NCBI GenBank assembly: GCA_013399115.1 | Contig: VXAA01001094.1 | Coordinates: forward strand, 20,956 to 84,955 | DNA: 64,000 nt | Source of the DNA: Anseranas semipalmata | Taxonomy: Eukaryota > Chordata > Aves > Anseriformes > Anseranatidae | Reading direction: 5' to 3' | Shown: positions 25,640-38,300 of the stretch, one piece after another | Layout: every line of letters begins with the position of its first letter | Numbering within the stretch: the first letter of the stretch is position 1 | Translations under genes and position numbers: made by a program | The notes under the pieces: generated by a model | Told to the model about the DNA's origin: nothing | What the model saw: only the letters and a program-made list of their open reading frames with translations | The model's database searches: none

Positions 25640-27340
25640 CCAGCTACGTGCGAAGAACAAGCGTGAGAGAGCGAAACGTTCGCTCGTTTCTCCCACCGCT
25701 TCCCTCCGGAGCTTTGCCTGGAGGGTCTGAGGCTGCCCTTGGCCGAGCTGCGGGCCACCAGGGCCACCAGGGCCGCTGGGGCCGGGCCCCCCCTCCTGAC
25801 CCAACAGCTGCAGGCGCCGATTGCCAGCGAGCGGCACAGCGGCGTCGTTCCGTGGCTTTTCTTCCCCTCGCTGTTACTGTTCCTCCTCCTTTCCGCGATG
25901 CTGCGAGGAAGAACAACCAGAGCGATTGTCTCCCCGCCGGGTGGGCGCCTGGGCATCTGCACAGCCAGTTGGTAAGGCACAGAAGCCCCTGTTTTTTAAG
26001 TGACACCAGGGACTATTGATTGCAGGCTCGGGCTGTGCTGCTGCTGCACAGATGCTTGCTCTTGGCCCACCTTAAAAGGACAAGATATCCCGTGGTTTAG
26101 ACTGGCCGTATATTGTCGGGGATGCCAGCATCTCCGTCACAGCTACCCGGCAGAGCTGAGCGTCCCGCTTCGCCCGCGCCTCATCCTTGCAGCCTTGTCT
26201 TCGTCGCAGTCGAGGGGCACTGCGGTTTGCCTTCACCGGGGAGGAGGTGGCTTTTCCTCCTCTCTCTTAAACTCTGAAATGTTTTCCGTCTGGCTTTCCC
26301 AAGTGTAATGCGTCCAGCTCACCCCTCAGGCTCTTGGACAAGCATCCCGTTCCCTCAGCACAGCGCTTGCTTAGCCATCTAGGTGATGGCACATCAATGT
26401 ATAGCTTTTTCTTTTTTCATTTCTTTCCCCCAGGGTTTTAAGTTTACTGGGTTTGGCTGCGTTGTGATTCTTCCTCTCAGCGCAAGGCAAAAATTTAAAA
26501 AGAAGAAAAAACCCACAGGGCTTTCTACTTGCTACGTTTCAGATTGTTTCCTCATTTTACATCCCTTGCCCCTCTCTCAGGCGGCAGCAGCAGCGACTGT
26601 GGCTTCGCTTCCCCGAGGGCTCAGCTCCGTAAGCACACCTCCCGCCTCGGCAGGGAGACCCGTAAGGTCGAGGGGTGCCTGCTGGTCGTCGTTTCAGCTT
26701 CCCTGACACTCTGTTTTCCTGCTTTTACCTCATCTCCTTTTGGGTAGTGGCCGTTCCAGCAGACGGTGCGACACCGCTCGCCTGGCCCGCTGTCTCCTTC
26801 GCACCAGCCCGGCGGGCGAGACAGGGGCCAGGTCCGGCAGCCCCTGCCTCTGCCAGGGGAGCGGGGTCCCAGGCTCCCACGCTCTCCTGCACCGTGTCCC
26901 ACAGCGTCTCCTTGCCCGGCGGGACGTGAGCCAGCCCAGGCCCGAGGGAAGGCCGCGGCGGCCGGGCTGGGGAAGGCCCGTCGGTCCGGGGAGAGACCCC
27001 GCGCCGTGTCTCAAGGCACGCCGCCGACTCGCGGCCTGCCAACCCGGGGGGATGCGAAGGGACTTTTCTTGGGTCGCCACTTCATCTAAGGCAAATAAAC
27101 TGGAGTCGAAGCCAAGAAACACATCAACTTCCTGGAACTCTGCGAGCCGTCCACACAGCTGTCCTAGCTTGCCGAACACATGCAAAGCAGAGCTTATAAG
27201 GACAGACAGTATTGCTTTTGTGTCCCTCCTCGGCACGCGGGGAGGGAGCAGGGAGGGGATGCTCTGGGTAGCGCCGAAGGTCCGTCTTGCCCGACGTGCT
27301 CCCTCCGCGGCAGTGATCTGCGGGAGCTGAACCCCTCCCC
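25640..27340. promoter_or_regulatory. CpG-rich block, candidate alternative promoter or first exon region
   Basis: CpG dinucleotides are dense compared with the flanks, especially at 25640-25960 and 26580-27060. Overlapping frames of roughly 200 codons are open on both strands at 26730-27356, as expected from stop-poor GC-rich DNA and not a sign of coding. A GT donor in good context (GTTG|GTAAGG) follows 25971, so the left part could be an untranslated first exon. It lies about 6.4-8 kb upstream of the first recognised RREB1 exon. A promoter role is inferred from CpG density; no TATA box or transcript evidence is visible. Confidence 0.45.
25750..25786. repeat. short GGGCCACCA-type tandem repeat
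   Basis: Two 9-bp GGGCCACCA-like units followed by degenerate GGGCCGCTG units, inside the CpG-rich block. Confidence 0.6.
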
Positions 27341-27740
27341 AGAGGCCTCCTTGCACCCTGACGGCTGCACCAGGAGTCAGCGAGGATGAGGATGGAGGGG
27401 CATTTGTACATGGGAAGGAGTGGAGGGATGTCTTTTCGCAGCTGCTTGCTTTACTTTGCTGCTTTCCCGACTTTGTTTTTTTGCATGTGTCTGAAAGCGG
27501 CTCTCATGGCCCCAGGTTTGTTAAACTGCCTTCAAATCTCAGTGCCCTTTTTGCCTGAACAAGTTTTCAAAGCTGGCTGCAGTTCGGTGACAAAGGCTTC
27601 CTGGAGGGCCAGGTGCTAACCCACAAGCTGATACGAATGGTGAGCATGAGGAACAGCTTTCAGATACGTCTTTGACATGGGGGAGGAGGGATAAGGCATT
27701 AGAAGATCTCAAAGTTCATCAGCAGCTGGCCAGCCGAAAC

Positions 27741-28063
27741 AAGGGGGTGTTGCAGCTCCCGCGATGCCACGTGCGTTGCGTGGCGCGGCCGGCCTGGGCA
27801 CGGCGACGCTGGACGGGAGCGCGGTGCAGGCTCGGAGCGTGCTGGCGGAGAGCTTGGCTTTCCCATCGGGGGCCCGGGGGCCGTCAGATTTTGCTTTCGC
27901 TCTCGGTACTCGAGCAGCGTGTGCCTCACTTCTCCTTTCTAGCTTAGCAAGACCACGGGCTCCTGCGAGAGGTGCCCTTCCCACAGCGCGCAGCCATTGC
28001 AGAAGGAACAAATGGGGGTGTGCTATTCAAGTTAGCAAGCTGAGCGCAGGGCCGAGAAGACAG
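27741..28063 (+). promoter_or_regulatory. CpG-rich block ending in a strong splice donor
   Basis: A second CpG-dense stretch runs from about 27760 to 27960 and is followed by GAAGACAG|GTATGA, with the donor after 28063. This arrangement fits an alternative untranslated first exon of RREB1. An ATG at 27764 opens a frame that reads to the donor and ends in phase 0. The first recognised exon begins in phase 1, so that frame cannot continue into it directly; as coding sequence it is unlikely. Confidence 0.35.
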
Positions 28064-31000
28064 GTATGAACGCAGCTTATATTAATGCTGCCTGGTGTCT
28101 CCTTGCATTGCTGTAAACCAGTTGGACAATACAGGAGAATTTCATCCAGGAAGCCCCTGCTTCGCCGGTACAGCATCTCACTGTTACATTCGTGTAGCTT
28201 CCTTGTTTTCGGTGTGACTTTATCAGCATGATACCAGGGTATCGTGGTGATTCAGAGTTGTAGTTCACTCAAGGCAGTAACAAAGTTCAAATTCCGGTAT
28301 GTTTTATGAGAGATGCTTTTGGTTGTCTAAGCCAAAGTCCCGAGGACCACCGATGTTCCGTAAGTCATCAGAACATGGATTTCAAAACCCACGTATAAAC
28401 TGAATGCGCTCGCATATCTCATCATGCATACAAAGGAATAAAACCACTTGAATATTCAAAATTTAGGCTAGCAGTTAGGTGTTGTAGCAACAGTGTACAA
28501 AATAATCCATAAACACGGGGGTCTTCCTGCTCTTGTTTGGCGCTTCCTCCCCTGCCCTGCCCCGCAAACAGGTGGTGCTCCCCAGCTCTGCTTTAAGGCA
28601 TGGCCATGAGCATGTGCTTCACTTGTTTATTCACTGTCTGTGTGTATCTGTCTGGGTGCATGTTAAATTAGAAGAGGCATGTGGACATGGTGAATTTGCA
28701 GGGTTCTTTTACAGGGCAAAGTTTTATACACATGCTAACACAGGTAAAACAACCATCAGTAATAGCTCCAAGAGGTCATAGCAAGATGAGCAGTCTGTCT
28801 TTCAGTGCTCAGAGAGTGCCTTTCCAGAGATGTTGCTCTTTTTGGTTGGTGTCTTTGAAGGTTTGTTTTGTTGGCTTTTTTTTCCCCCCCCCGGAGTAAA
28901 AATTTTAGTTAGAGGTACAGGTTCAAAAGCTTTGGGGGTTATATTATCAGTGTCATTCTTAGTGTCTGTTTTTTTTCCGAATACTAAGTGAACGAACGAC
29001 CACCAAATATTCCCATGCCACTGTCTTTTTTTTATGCTTGTCTTCCTTTCCCCGTAGGCTGCTCTGTACTGGTGCTCCAGCAGTGGTGACAGTGAGGTGA
29101 CGCTGCCAGTATAATTCTCTACCGCTGGGGTGCCGAGTCAGCACCAACACTTCAGTAGCAAGGGCAGAGTTGGTATTAAAAAGGTCAGTTGGGAAAACTT
29201 TCTTTTTTTGGTTTTCCTTTGCCTTGAGGCAGTGGTTTTGTCTAGTATTAACTCTTTTTTCTTCCCACACAATGCATTTTCACCCTCCTTCCTTCCTGCC
29301 AGCTTTGAAGCAAAATCGCTTTCAAAAAGTAGTGCGGGTGATGCGCCCATCTCTTGGGGTGGGAGTTGCTGTTTGTGCTGGGAGTCTCACCCCGTGCTCT
29401 GGGAAGAAAGTCTGCTCCTCTGGGTAGAAGCTTAGTATAAGACCAGTGCATCAGAAACGATTTTGAAAGCGGTGTAGCGATTCTTAGGTATTATAATCTC
29501 AAGGGTAAACCGTAAACTTTTGTTTATTCAAATGCGATATCCCTCTTTGAAGTTCTGTTCTTGTCTAAATACTAGAAGGTCTGGCCTTCATTTAAATGAT
29601 CCTTGGGGTTTTTTCTACCAGTCAGGGAAAAAAGAAATACAACAGTGGGAAAGCCTTGAATAAGCTAATAGCCTTGCTAAGATGGAAATGATGAAGAAGG
29701 CTCAGGATTCCTGTTTGGGCCTCATGGGAGAACGTGGTTTGCGATGCATGCGTGTGGGGGGGTGCGTTCCTAAAACTGTCATTTGTTTCCTCCCGTTTCT
29801 CCTCCTCCCGCCGTGTTCTGCACTACGTACTGGGGCATGGTTAATGGAACCAATAAAAGTATTTGGCTGAGAGTGTTAATCTTTCCCTGGCCCAATTAGT
29901 GCATGGCTTCTACTTTAACGTTGATGCGGACTTTTTTTTTAAGGCAGAACAATGAGCAGCTTTGTGCAGCGCACCAGGTCTTCCCCCTCCTTGCCTGTAT
30001 TGTGTGTTTCTTCCTATCTATTCCAAAGGGAGAGCTCATGTGCAGAGACAGTGGAGCAAACTGGAGCAGAGGCTTGTACCAGCTCCACGCTCGTGTAGCC
30101 GCCCCTTGCTGGCAAGTCAAGTGACTGTGACTCTGAAGACTCATCATCTCTTCTCCTTTCTTCTTCCTTCCCCTGTGGCCTGTGTTCTCCTTTTTGCTTC
30201 ATCTGTGATGCTCTTCGCCAGAAGGAGAAGCAGCTGTAGCTGTTGAGAGTGGTCTTTAAACAAGATAAATTCAATATAAATAAATACACATAAGCAGAGG
30301 GGGGAAGTAACTGCTGGTGGGCTTAGCTTTAGCATACAGTGGAGTCACACTTTATCCCAGAGGAGGAAATAGGGTCTAGCAAGTGTCTTCCTGTACAGAC
30401 TGAATGGGAAGCAACAAGGCTTTTTTTCTTTTTCTTTTTCTTTTTTTTTGAGCCCTCTGTTTTCTCGGTGCCTCTCCCATTAGCTGGTTATGTGCGGCAT
30501 CAGGGCTGGGCCTCTGGCAGAAGGAGGAGCTGAAGGCCCCTCAGGTTTCTCTGTGGGATCGCAGTTGCCCCAGTTTCATGGTTTCAGAAACATCATCAAG
30601 TGGAGGGAGACAGGTCTCTTGGCATGGCCAGGCAAAGAGGGCTTTTGGGATTTTGTGTGTGTTTTTTTTTTTTTTTTTCCCTCACATGTCTTAGCACTCT
30701 ATGCTTTCATAAGAGAGGATGACTCTGGGGGGTTTCTTCAAAGTAGAAGATGACTTGAATGCTCGTGACCACTTCCCTGTTTCCTAGAGGCTTTGGTCAG
30801 ATGTTGAGTGCAACCTGAGGCCTCACTGTTTGCCAGCCTGTTTCCTGTTTGTCCCTCTTTCCTGGAGGTCTTTGTTCTCTTTTGGGGAAAGGGAGGAAGG
30901 AGGCTCCATCAGCACGACCTCCAAGCTGGGGCGTTTGGTGTCAGCTGAGAAGGCTTGCAGTCCTGAAGGCAGCCAGGCCTAGGGCATCCGTGCTGGTCGC

Positions 31001-33771
31001 TGTCTGTCTGATGCTCTGGGTTTCATAGGTTCTGTGGAAAAAAAAAAAAAAAAAAAAATTTCCCCAGCCTCAGTGATGCATTTATTTAAAAAAAAAACAA
31101 AAAAGCTGCAAGAGAAACCTCTCAGTATGTTCCTGCCTGAAGGCTTTCTGCCATGGGTTTTCCCACAGGAAGGAGTGATTTGGCCCAGTATCCTTATTGT
31201 TTCTATATCCTATTGCAAATAGAAAGTTATGCTTCTGAAATCGGTGCGTGCTGCTCATGCAGTTGTCTTTGTTTCAGTGGCACATTTTTGCTTTGTGCAA
31301 GAAAATGGAGATTACATATGTAAATAAAAGCATGCAATGATAATATCTATTTTTTTGCAGAATTTAAGTTTCAGTCTTTCAGCTGCTCACAAATTACGAA
31401 AATTTTAATGTATTGAAAACAGTTTTAAAAACAAGGTGCATGACTGTACATAATGTTTGTGTTAACAGGAAGATATTTTAGATTCAGAAATAAAATAACT
31501 GTTGGTTCACAAAAATTGTGAAAGGCTGTAATAGCATAATACATACTTTTCATCCTGAAAGAAGAACAGAAAGCAAGTTGGCAGGTGTTTCAAAATCAAG
31601 ACGTAGGTTTGTTAATGTATGCATGTGTGCCTGCCTCTTCTCTTTTTGATGAAAAAGTCACATTTTCACTATTGCTAAAACCAGCACTAGGAATTCTGAC
31701 TCTAGTACTCTGGGAAGATCCTCAGCAATTTTAAAGTTACCGTGGCTGACACGGGAGTCTTCACACTTAGACAATAGATTAACTTTTTCCAGGGTGTAAC
31801 GGTGGTAACATTAACGTTATAGGTATTGACTGAAAGAGGAAAAAATAGGTCTACTTCGGAAGGAAGAGTTTTTGTTTGTTTGTTTTTGTTAGTTTGTTTT
31901 TAAGTATTAAAGCACTTATTTGCATTATTTTAACAGAAGTCCCTCCAAATAATTCAAACTGTTCGTTATTTTTGGTGGTGCTAAGCAGATATAGCAAGCA
32001 ACTTAGAAGATTTATACCAGTCTTGAAAATAACTTTAGTGTTTGTTCTATTCAAGATTAAGTCAGCTACCACGTAAGTGGTTAAAAAGAAAGAAAAAATT
32101 AATGACTTTGTTGCTCTGGAATGAGATGGGCCTTTTTTAAAGACCCTAACAAATCAAGAGCTCTCATGCTTGCTGGAGAAAGTACAGAAGGATGGATGCT
32201 TGGCTTCTCCTTGGATCAAGCAATCCCCACCATCACAGGGAACACTAGTGTTTTGCTTAGCAGAAAAGTACAAAAATGGCTAGGGAAGAGTTACCTTGAA
32301 TTGTTCAGGATAGCATCGAAACAGTCTTTTTGTCAGTTTTTGAAGATGTAAACTGAAAATGGTGTTTTAAGAAGTTGATGTTGTCTAGAGCCTTAGACTC
32401 TGGCCTTAGTCAGGTCCTACATTTTGGCTCTAGACTAGTTCACTGTGTCAAACCATCCATCCGTGTGCCGCTCCTGAGAAGGCAGGCAGTTGAACTTAGG
32501 GAGCTTGAGTCTGCTGCTTTTTCTTGCGTTGGGTGAAATGAGGAACTGCTTGACACGGGTGAGGAGAGCAGAAGCTGGGCTCTTTCTCTTTGTCTGCCTT
32601 TTGATGTGCGCTCTAAAATGTCAGTAGTTGGGATGCCGTCATTTCTTGTTTGCAAATACTGTTCAAAAAGCATTTGAAGATGTTATGTGACTGGTTTACA
32701 TGTCACCCTTGAGAATATGTGTTTTAAAAGGAAGAAATCCCATTAACCACAGTGTGATGCTGATGGCTCTGCTTTCTGAAAAAAAGGAAAATCTGTAAAA
32801 AGTCTGCTGGATACAATTTGGAAATCTGAGGCGATGAAATGTCCACAGTGTGTTAATTTCCATAATGAACTAACTATTTTGCTTGTAAGGTTATAAAGGT
32901 GTATTTCTGCATTAAAAATGTGTCAGTATTTTTCAATATTACAAATAACCTTTCTCAGAGGCTATCACCATGGGTGCCACAAGGAGAGAACTCCTCTCTT
33001 TCTCATGCGTCAGTCATTCACCGTCACCTCTAAAAATGATGTTCAACTGCTCTGTCAATTCTCCAGCCAGAGCAGGCATCCTTCCTAAAAACCCAATGAT
33101 AACATGATAAGGTTGTGGCTTCAGAAAGGGGAGTGGAGAAGTTCCATCAGCAAATATGGTGGTTGCTTATGCCTTCAGCTCATCTAAAACCCTTGGGCAG
33201 TGGGTGTGAGGAATGTGCCAAATGGTCCCAGAAACCTCAGCAGTCATTTCACCACTGCTGGCAGGAAGAAGGTCGCCATGCATTCTTCTATTGGAGTAAA
33301 TGTTAATCCTGCAAGAAGAGAAATGGCAGGGTGGGATGCTTGTGAACGAAAACAAATTGCTTACTGAATCTTTAGCTGCAGAATATTCTTCCAACTTCTT
33401 AACCAGATGTCACGACTGTCAGCGATATGCTGGCTTGTTTTCTCCTTTGTTCCCTCCTCCTTTTTTTGTTGAATGAATGCTGGAGACCAAGTTGAGGAAG
33501 GGCTTCCTCGCTTTGTTTGCCCGGGTTTCAGCAGAAGCAGCGGCAGCTGCATCTCCCAGCCCTATGCCAGGCCACTCATGGGAGCGGGTGCTTGGCTGTG
33601 CTGCACTGGCTCTGTTTATATGTTTCTATCATCAAACCTCCTTTTTTTTTTTCCATCAGACAAACCTACTGTTGGGGGAGCAATCAAACTACGGGGCTCT
33701 AGTCTTCCTTTGCTAAAACGGCTTCCAGCGAAACTTAATCCCTTTTTCTTTTTCCCATCTCCCTCACACAG
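28064..33771. other. non-coding DNA, presumed RREB1 intron
   Basis: No exon recognised. It contains T- and A-rich simple repeats near 30421, 30660 and 31038, and an AT-rich stretch at about 31240-32100. The last 50 bases form the polypyrimidine tract and CACACAG acceptor of the exon starting at 33772. Confidence 0.65.
31038..31058. repeat. poly(A) tract, 21 A
   Basis: Longest pure A run in the window; no retrotransposon body recognised beside it. Confidence 0.9.
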
Positions 33772-33891
33772 TGCTAGAAGGTGCTGCTGAAGAAGAGGCT
33801 GAAGAGCCTGACGCTACTAAACCTACTACACTAAGTGAGGAGACCAGCAAGCAAGAAGAGAGCCTCAGTCAATCAGGGGATAAAAATGAAG
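33772..33891 (+). CDS. RREB1: RREB1 internal coding exon, acidic N-terminal extension
   Basis: 120-bp exon, phase 1 at both ends (2 bases, 39 codons, 1 base), so it can be skipped without shifting frame. The acceptor is a long pyrimidine tract ending CACACAG and the donor is GAAG|GTAACT. It encodes an acidic, low-complexity segment rich in Glu, Thr and Ser (begins LEGAAEEEAEE, ends SGDKNE). Its last base plus the first two of the next exon make a Glu codon, joining ...KNE to EKQLE. It has no methionine and no upstream in-frame ATG before a stop, so translation must begin in an earlier exon. I do not recognise this segment in the human protein as I recall it; assignment to RREB1 rests on splice compatibility and position. 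Confidence 0.7.
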
Positions 33892-35177
33892 GTAACTGGT
33901 TTGACTAGCTCTGAGCAACTCTCTAATTTAGTGCATTGATTAAAGCTTGTAGAAGCATTTCTTACCTAATCCATAACCCTTATCTGTGTGAAGGGTGTAA
34001 TATACATTGAGCAGAGCCACTGGTGCATACATTTCTTTCCCCATCCCTAACCTTTATCTGTGTGAAGAGTATAATATACACTGAGCAGAAGTATGGGCAC
34101 ATAAATACTCAACTAGCACTGCAGGCTTCCAAACTAAAATTTTCTTGGCTCCAAGTAACTTGGCACCACTTTACTTAGCCTCAAAAAACACCTGTTTATA
34201 ATGCTCAAACTTATCTTTCAAAGACAGTATTATACAGAGATCAAATGTTCACAAACATGCTCTTCCTTGTTCACCCTCACATCCTCTTGCGTTAGAGTGA
34301 CTTTCACAACACACCTTAAGATCCTGTGCTGTCCACCTGAGATGACAGAGCGGTAGACTTGCAGGGTGTTGCTGTTCAGTTGGGGGACTCCTTTTGGGGG
34401 AAAGGAGTGTTTAGTTTGAAAGCATTTTCCTTTTCAAACTCCTAAGGAGGAAAGCGGAAAAGGCCTTACCTGTGTGTTTGACGTGCTACGTAGAGAACAT
34501 GATGGAGAAGTCTGAATCTGAACAGCTTTGCCTGCAGGGCAACATTAGTCGTGGATGTAATACATACTCCATGGAGTGATACGAGTTGGTAGACCGAAAA
34601 GAAAAAAAATCTACATCGATGGCAGCTGTGGCAGTAAAGAGGCATTATAGGGGATTTGGGGTTGGATTTTTGCTAATTTAGCTTATTCCATATGCAGAGC
34701 TGGCTTAAGCTATGCTAGACTGAGAACGCAGTACCCTATGCTGTGTTACTAATGCCTTAATTGTGCAGTTTTGCTCAAAACACACACTTGCTTGAATGGT
34801 GGTATTTGACGGAGTGTGCATTCATCAGTATTGCTCTAGTAGTTCATTGGGATCACAAGATACCACAAATAATACCATATTATAGCAAGAGAATTTAAGG
34901 TAAATCACTCCATAAACCCCATACTGAATTAAGGTTGAAAATCAAGATAACGTGAATGTTCTATGAGAAGAAATTTACACCTTGTCCTACGCATTCCAAT
35001 ATGAGAATCTTTTACTATTACAAGTAATTACAAGAAAAAACTCCCATTATTATAGGCCGTTGTCTATGGTCCATGAAGATCAAGCAGAGTGTGATACGAG
35101 TTACATGCAGCTGAAAATAATATGTTTTTTTTTAAAGGCCTAGCAACTCCTATGTATGTTTTTGTTTTTAATTCCAG
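33892..35177 (+). other. RREB1: RREB1 intron (1286 bp)
   Basis: Bounded by GTAACT and TTCCAG. It holds a diverged tandem duplication (33970-34110); I see nothing else. Reading through the donor meets a stop after about five codons. Confidence 0.7.
33970..34110. repeat. diverged tandem duplication, 74-bp period
   Basis: 33981-34016 and 34055-34090 match at 32 of 36 positions, with all four differences transitions (shared core TATCTGTGTGAAG and TAATATACA). Weaker similarity extends on both sides. Local duplication inside the intron just after the acidic exon. Confidence 0.8.
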
Positions 35178-35380
35178 AGAAGCAGCTGGAAACCTTAAAC
35201 AGTTACAAGGTGTCACCAAGTTCACCAAACAGTTTGGACGGAGCAGACTTGTCCTCCATTGACGCCATGATGTCAGCAGTAATGAATGTGGGGAAGATAG
35301 CTGAAAATGGCGGGAACTCTCAAAATGTCAAATCCCCCTCGAAGTCTCCTGCACCAAATCGGATTGGCAGGAGGAATCAG
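35178..35380 (+). CDS. RREB1: RREB1 coding exon, N-terminal region before the fingers
   Basis: 203 bp (2 bases completing a Glu codon, then 67 codons), acceptor TTCCAG, donor AATCAG|GTATGT. It encodes the N-terminal region of RREB1: [17 protein letters not shown] matches the human DLSSINTMMSAVMSVGK, and it ends NRIGRRNQ as in human. At the position of the human initiator Met (MTSSSPAGLEG) this sequence has [11 protein letters not shown], and the frame is open back through the splice junction, so this exon is internal. Two Ser-Pro sites (KSPSKSPAP) are possible targets of proline-directed kinases; RREB1 acts downstream of Ras/MAPK signalling. Two adjacent internal Met codons (AMM) could start a shorter form. 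Confidence 0.95.
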
Positions 35381-38300
35381 GTATGTAAGCCCAAGTACAG
35401 GGGATGAAGGGAAGTCAAACATTTACATGGAAAGTGATAAGATGTAATGATGTTTCATTGATGGTTTTGTCTTTTTTTCCCTCAATGTGTATGTCTTGTC
35501 TCTGCCATTGCTCCTACGTGGATGTTTTCTGGTGGCCCTTTAGAACTTAACTTTAGAAATTGGGGATGGAAGGGGTCCGCTTGCTTGGATTCACGTGTAA
35601 AACATTTGAGCACACACTCCCACCTTATGCAATGGGCAAGCCGATCTACCAGATGACACCAGCAGTGGCAAAGCCAAAATTGCCACATCTTCCCTGCTGC
35701 ATCTGTTATCCAGGCTCCTGCGTTTGCCTAATTTGTTGGGGGACCAGTTTGTTTCATTAACCTAGGAGAAAAGAAGTAGCTGGAACTGAACTAGCTCCGT
35801 GAGGGAGCAGGGTGGTCTGGCAGGGGGGCTGTGGGGCTTGGCTCGGCTGTTGTGAGGTGAGGTGTGTTCATGAGGTGTGTGGTTGCTCCTGGGGAAGATC
35901 CAAGTGATTTAAGGTTAAAGGTGACGCTAGAACAAAATGTCCATCAGGGCGCTCCGTTCACACGATTGTACGGTAAGGTGCCCTTACTTCGTTGTTAATG
36001 AAAGTATGAAGAGCTATTGCGGAATGCTTTGTATAAATCTTGCAGAGCAAATATATGTAGCTTTTATCAGTTTTCTTCCATTTACCCGTTGATGCCATCA
36101 GTTGATAGTAATGTTGGTCTAGAGAAGTGAAAGGAGAGAGACAGTTAAAGCTGTGGTTATTGATATCCGTGTTTCTCTCCTGCTGGGTCAAGCCCTACCA
36201 ATGAAGGTGCTGCAGAAAAGGAAGAAATACCCCAAATCTCCCTGTCCATTTGACTTCAAAGCTTATGGCAAAGCACGGAGATTTTGTAAATGAATCAAGA
36301 TGTAACAGGGACCAGAAAGGTTGAGAAGCATGACTCATGTGATGTTCCTATAGTAGTTTAATAATAGCTTGCAGAGTAGCTGCCCAGTTGACAGACTTAT
36401 GACTTGTCTTGAATTTTTTTGCTTAAAAGGAGTTAAAAGCCATTACTAGTAAATGAACATGGGAATTCTTAAATAAAGAGCCTGGGCAGTGTACTGGCAA
36501 CTGTGTTTGTGGGGTCATACTGTCTAGCACCTGGCTTTGAGGTTTATTTGCAGTGTTCCCAGTTAGGGGCTGCCCTGGTTCCTTGATTTCATCATGTGAA
36601 GTAAGGCACTGGAGTTCAGACGAGTCTCAGTGGCAGTGCTATTACACAGCTGTCCGCTGGTACACCATGTGGTTTGGCTTCAGGGAAGTTTATTAGCGTT
36701 AGTGACCTTTATTCCACCTGATATTTCGATGGGCATCGAATCAAAGGAAGCTTGAGAGTAAATGTGACAGGATTAAGAGGGATTCTTACAGTGTAAAAAT
36801 AAATAAATACATCGAAAACATAGTAAATAGCCTGTTTGTTTTTAAGCTGAAAGATTGCTATTGCCAGAGAGGCAAATGGCTGCATTACTGAGAAAATAGA
36901 AGTGAGATGTGAAATATTAAGTGGGTATCAATCTGTTTAGCAACATCTAATACAGTGAATTTACATTTTCAGCATAGCAGAATGAAAGCACTGAATTGTT
37001 TCACTGTGTAACAGCACACAGATCTCCGATTCTGATCAGAATGTGCCCCTTATTATAATTGCAAGGATAATAACAGTTAGCTAGTTTTCTGGGTCTGACT
37101 GCTGTTTCCCATGGGTTAGCAGTGAAACATTTTGCCCCGAACCTTTGTCCCAAGTCTGCGGTTCTCTTTATAATGCTGACTTTATCTTGCCTCTAGTCTA
37201 CCCATAGTCTAATAAGCATGTTCTCACATCAACCTGCATCTCTTGAAGAAAATAAAAAATGTGACAAAGGCGTTTCTTGAGCTGGAGAAAAACCTAATGC
37301 ACAACTCCCAGAGCATTTGCCACCAGTTGAATGCAGAGCAGTCCTGCCAGGTTGACTAAATGGAGAGTAGCTAACAAATTAGCTGCTAATTTTATCTTTT
37401 AGTTCAGGAAGTGTGTTTTCACCAACCTGGCTCCAGTGAGGTAGCTGAGTGCCATGTCTTACATTTGTGAGCTGGGGTGCTTTTACAATAGGGATGCTAA
37501 TGTTTTTTGGTCTGGATTGAGTCAGTCAACAGCATTCCCGTTGTAGCTACCCTTGATTTGCTTGAGCTGTGTTACGGTATGCAGCATGTACCCTGTGTGA
37601 CCACTGGAGAAAGTTTGGGTTTTAGTTAATAATAAACCCCAGATTCAATACTAATCAGCTCTGGCAGAGCTGTAGTGTGTTTCTGATCTTTGCTTCAAGG
37701 TGAACCAGTAATTACTCTATCTTCTGTTAATTTGCTGATTCAAAGAGCAGGCAGTCTAGAAAGCAGGCTCTGAAACAATTAATTGCATCGTGTAGGACTG
37801 TATCACTCATTTAGAAGGGGGGCAAAAAAAGTAGTAGGTTGATAATTTCACAGAAATACCCTGGGGATTAAACACCATCTAAACTGTCAGCACAGCTGCA
37901 GGGATTTTCCTCGCAGCACAGTGTGTTTGTTCTCTGTCCTGAGCCAACTTTACCAGGGTTGCAGTATAATTGGAGCTGAACATTACTCCACAGACTGGTT
38001 GCATATAGTAAAATTAAAGTTGTATAAGTGGGATGGAATGCGTGTGTGTGAATTATATGTTTGTATATAAAAATGTGTGTGTGGGCCACTGGGATAATGC
38101 GTTTTAATTTTCTTGCTGTGTTCAGACTTCATAATGGCAGCCTTTCTTGCTTGCTTTCTAATGTTTTTTGAGTAATAGTGCATTAGGCCTTGGCCTGTGT
38201 GCGTGGCCTACAGTGATTAACTTCAGGATGAGAGCCCTGAAATACAGTTGGAAAAATATGTACAGGAGAAACAATATATGGGGGAGTGGGACAGCCGAAC

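Noticed and set aside
26730..27356. 208-codon minus-strand and 196-codon plus-strand frames as coding
   Set aside because: Both overlap in the same CpG-rich sequence and lack domains; GC composition is a sufficient explanation.
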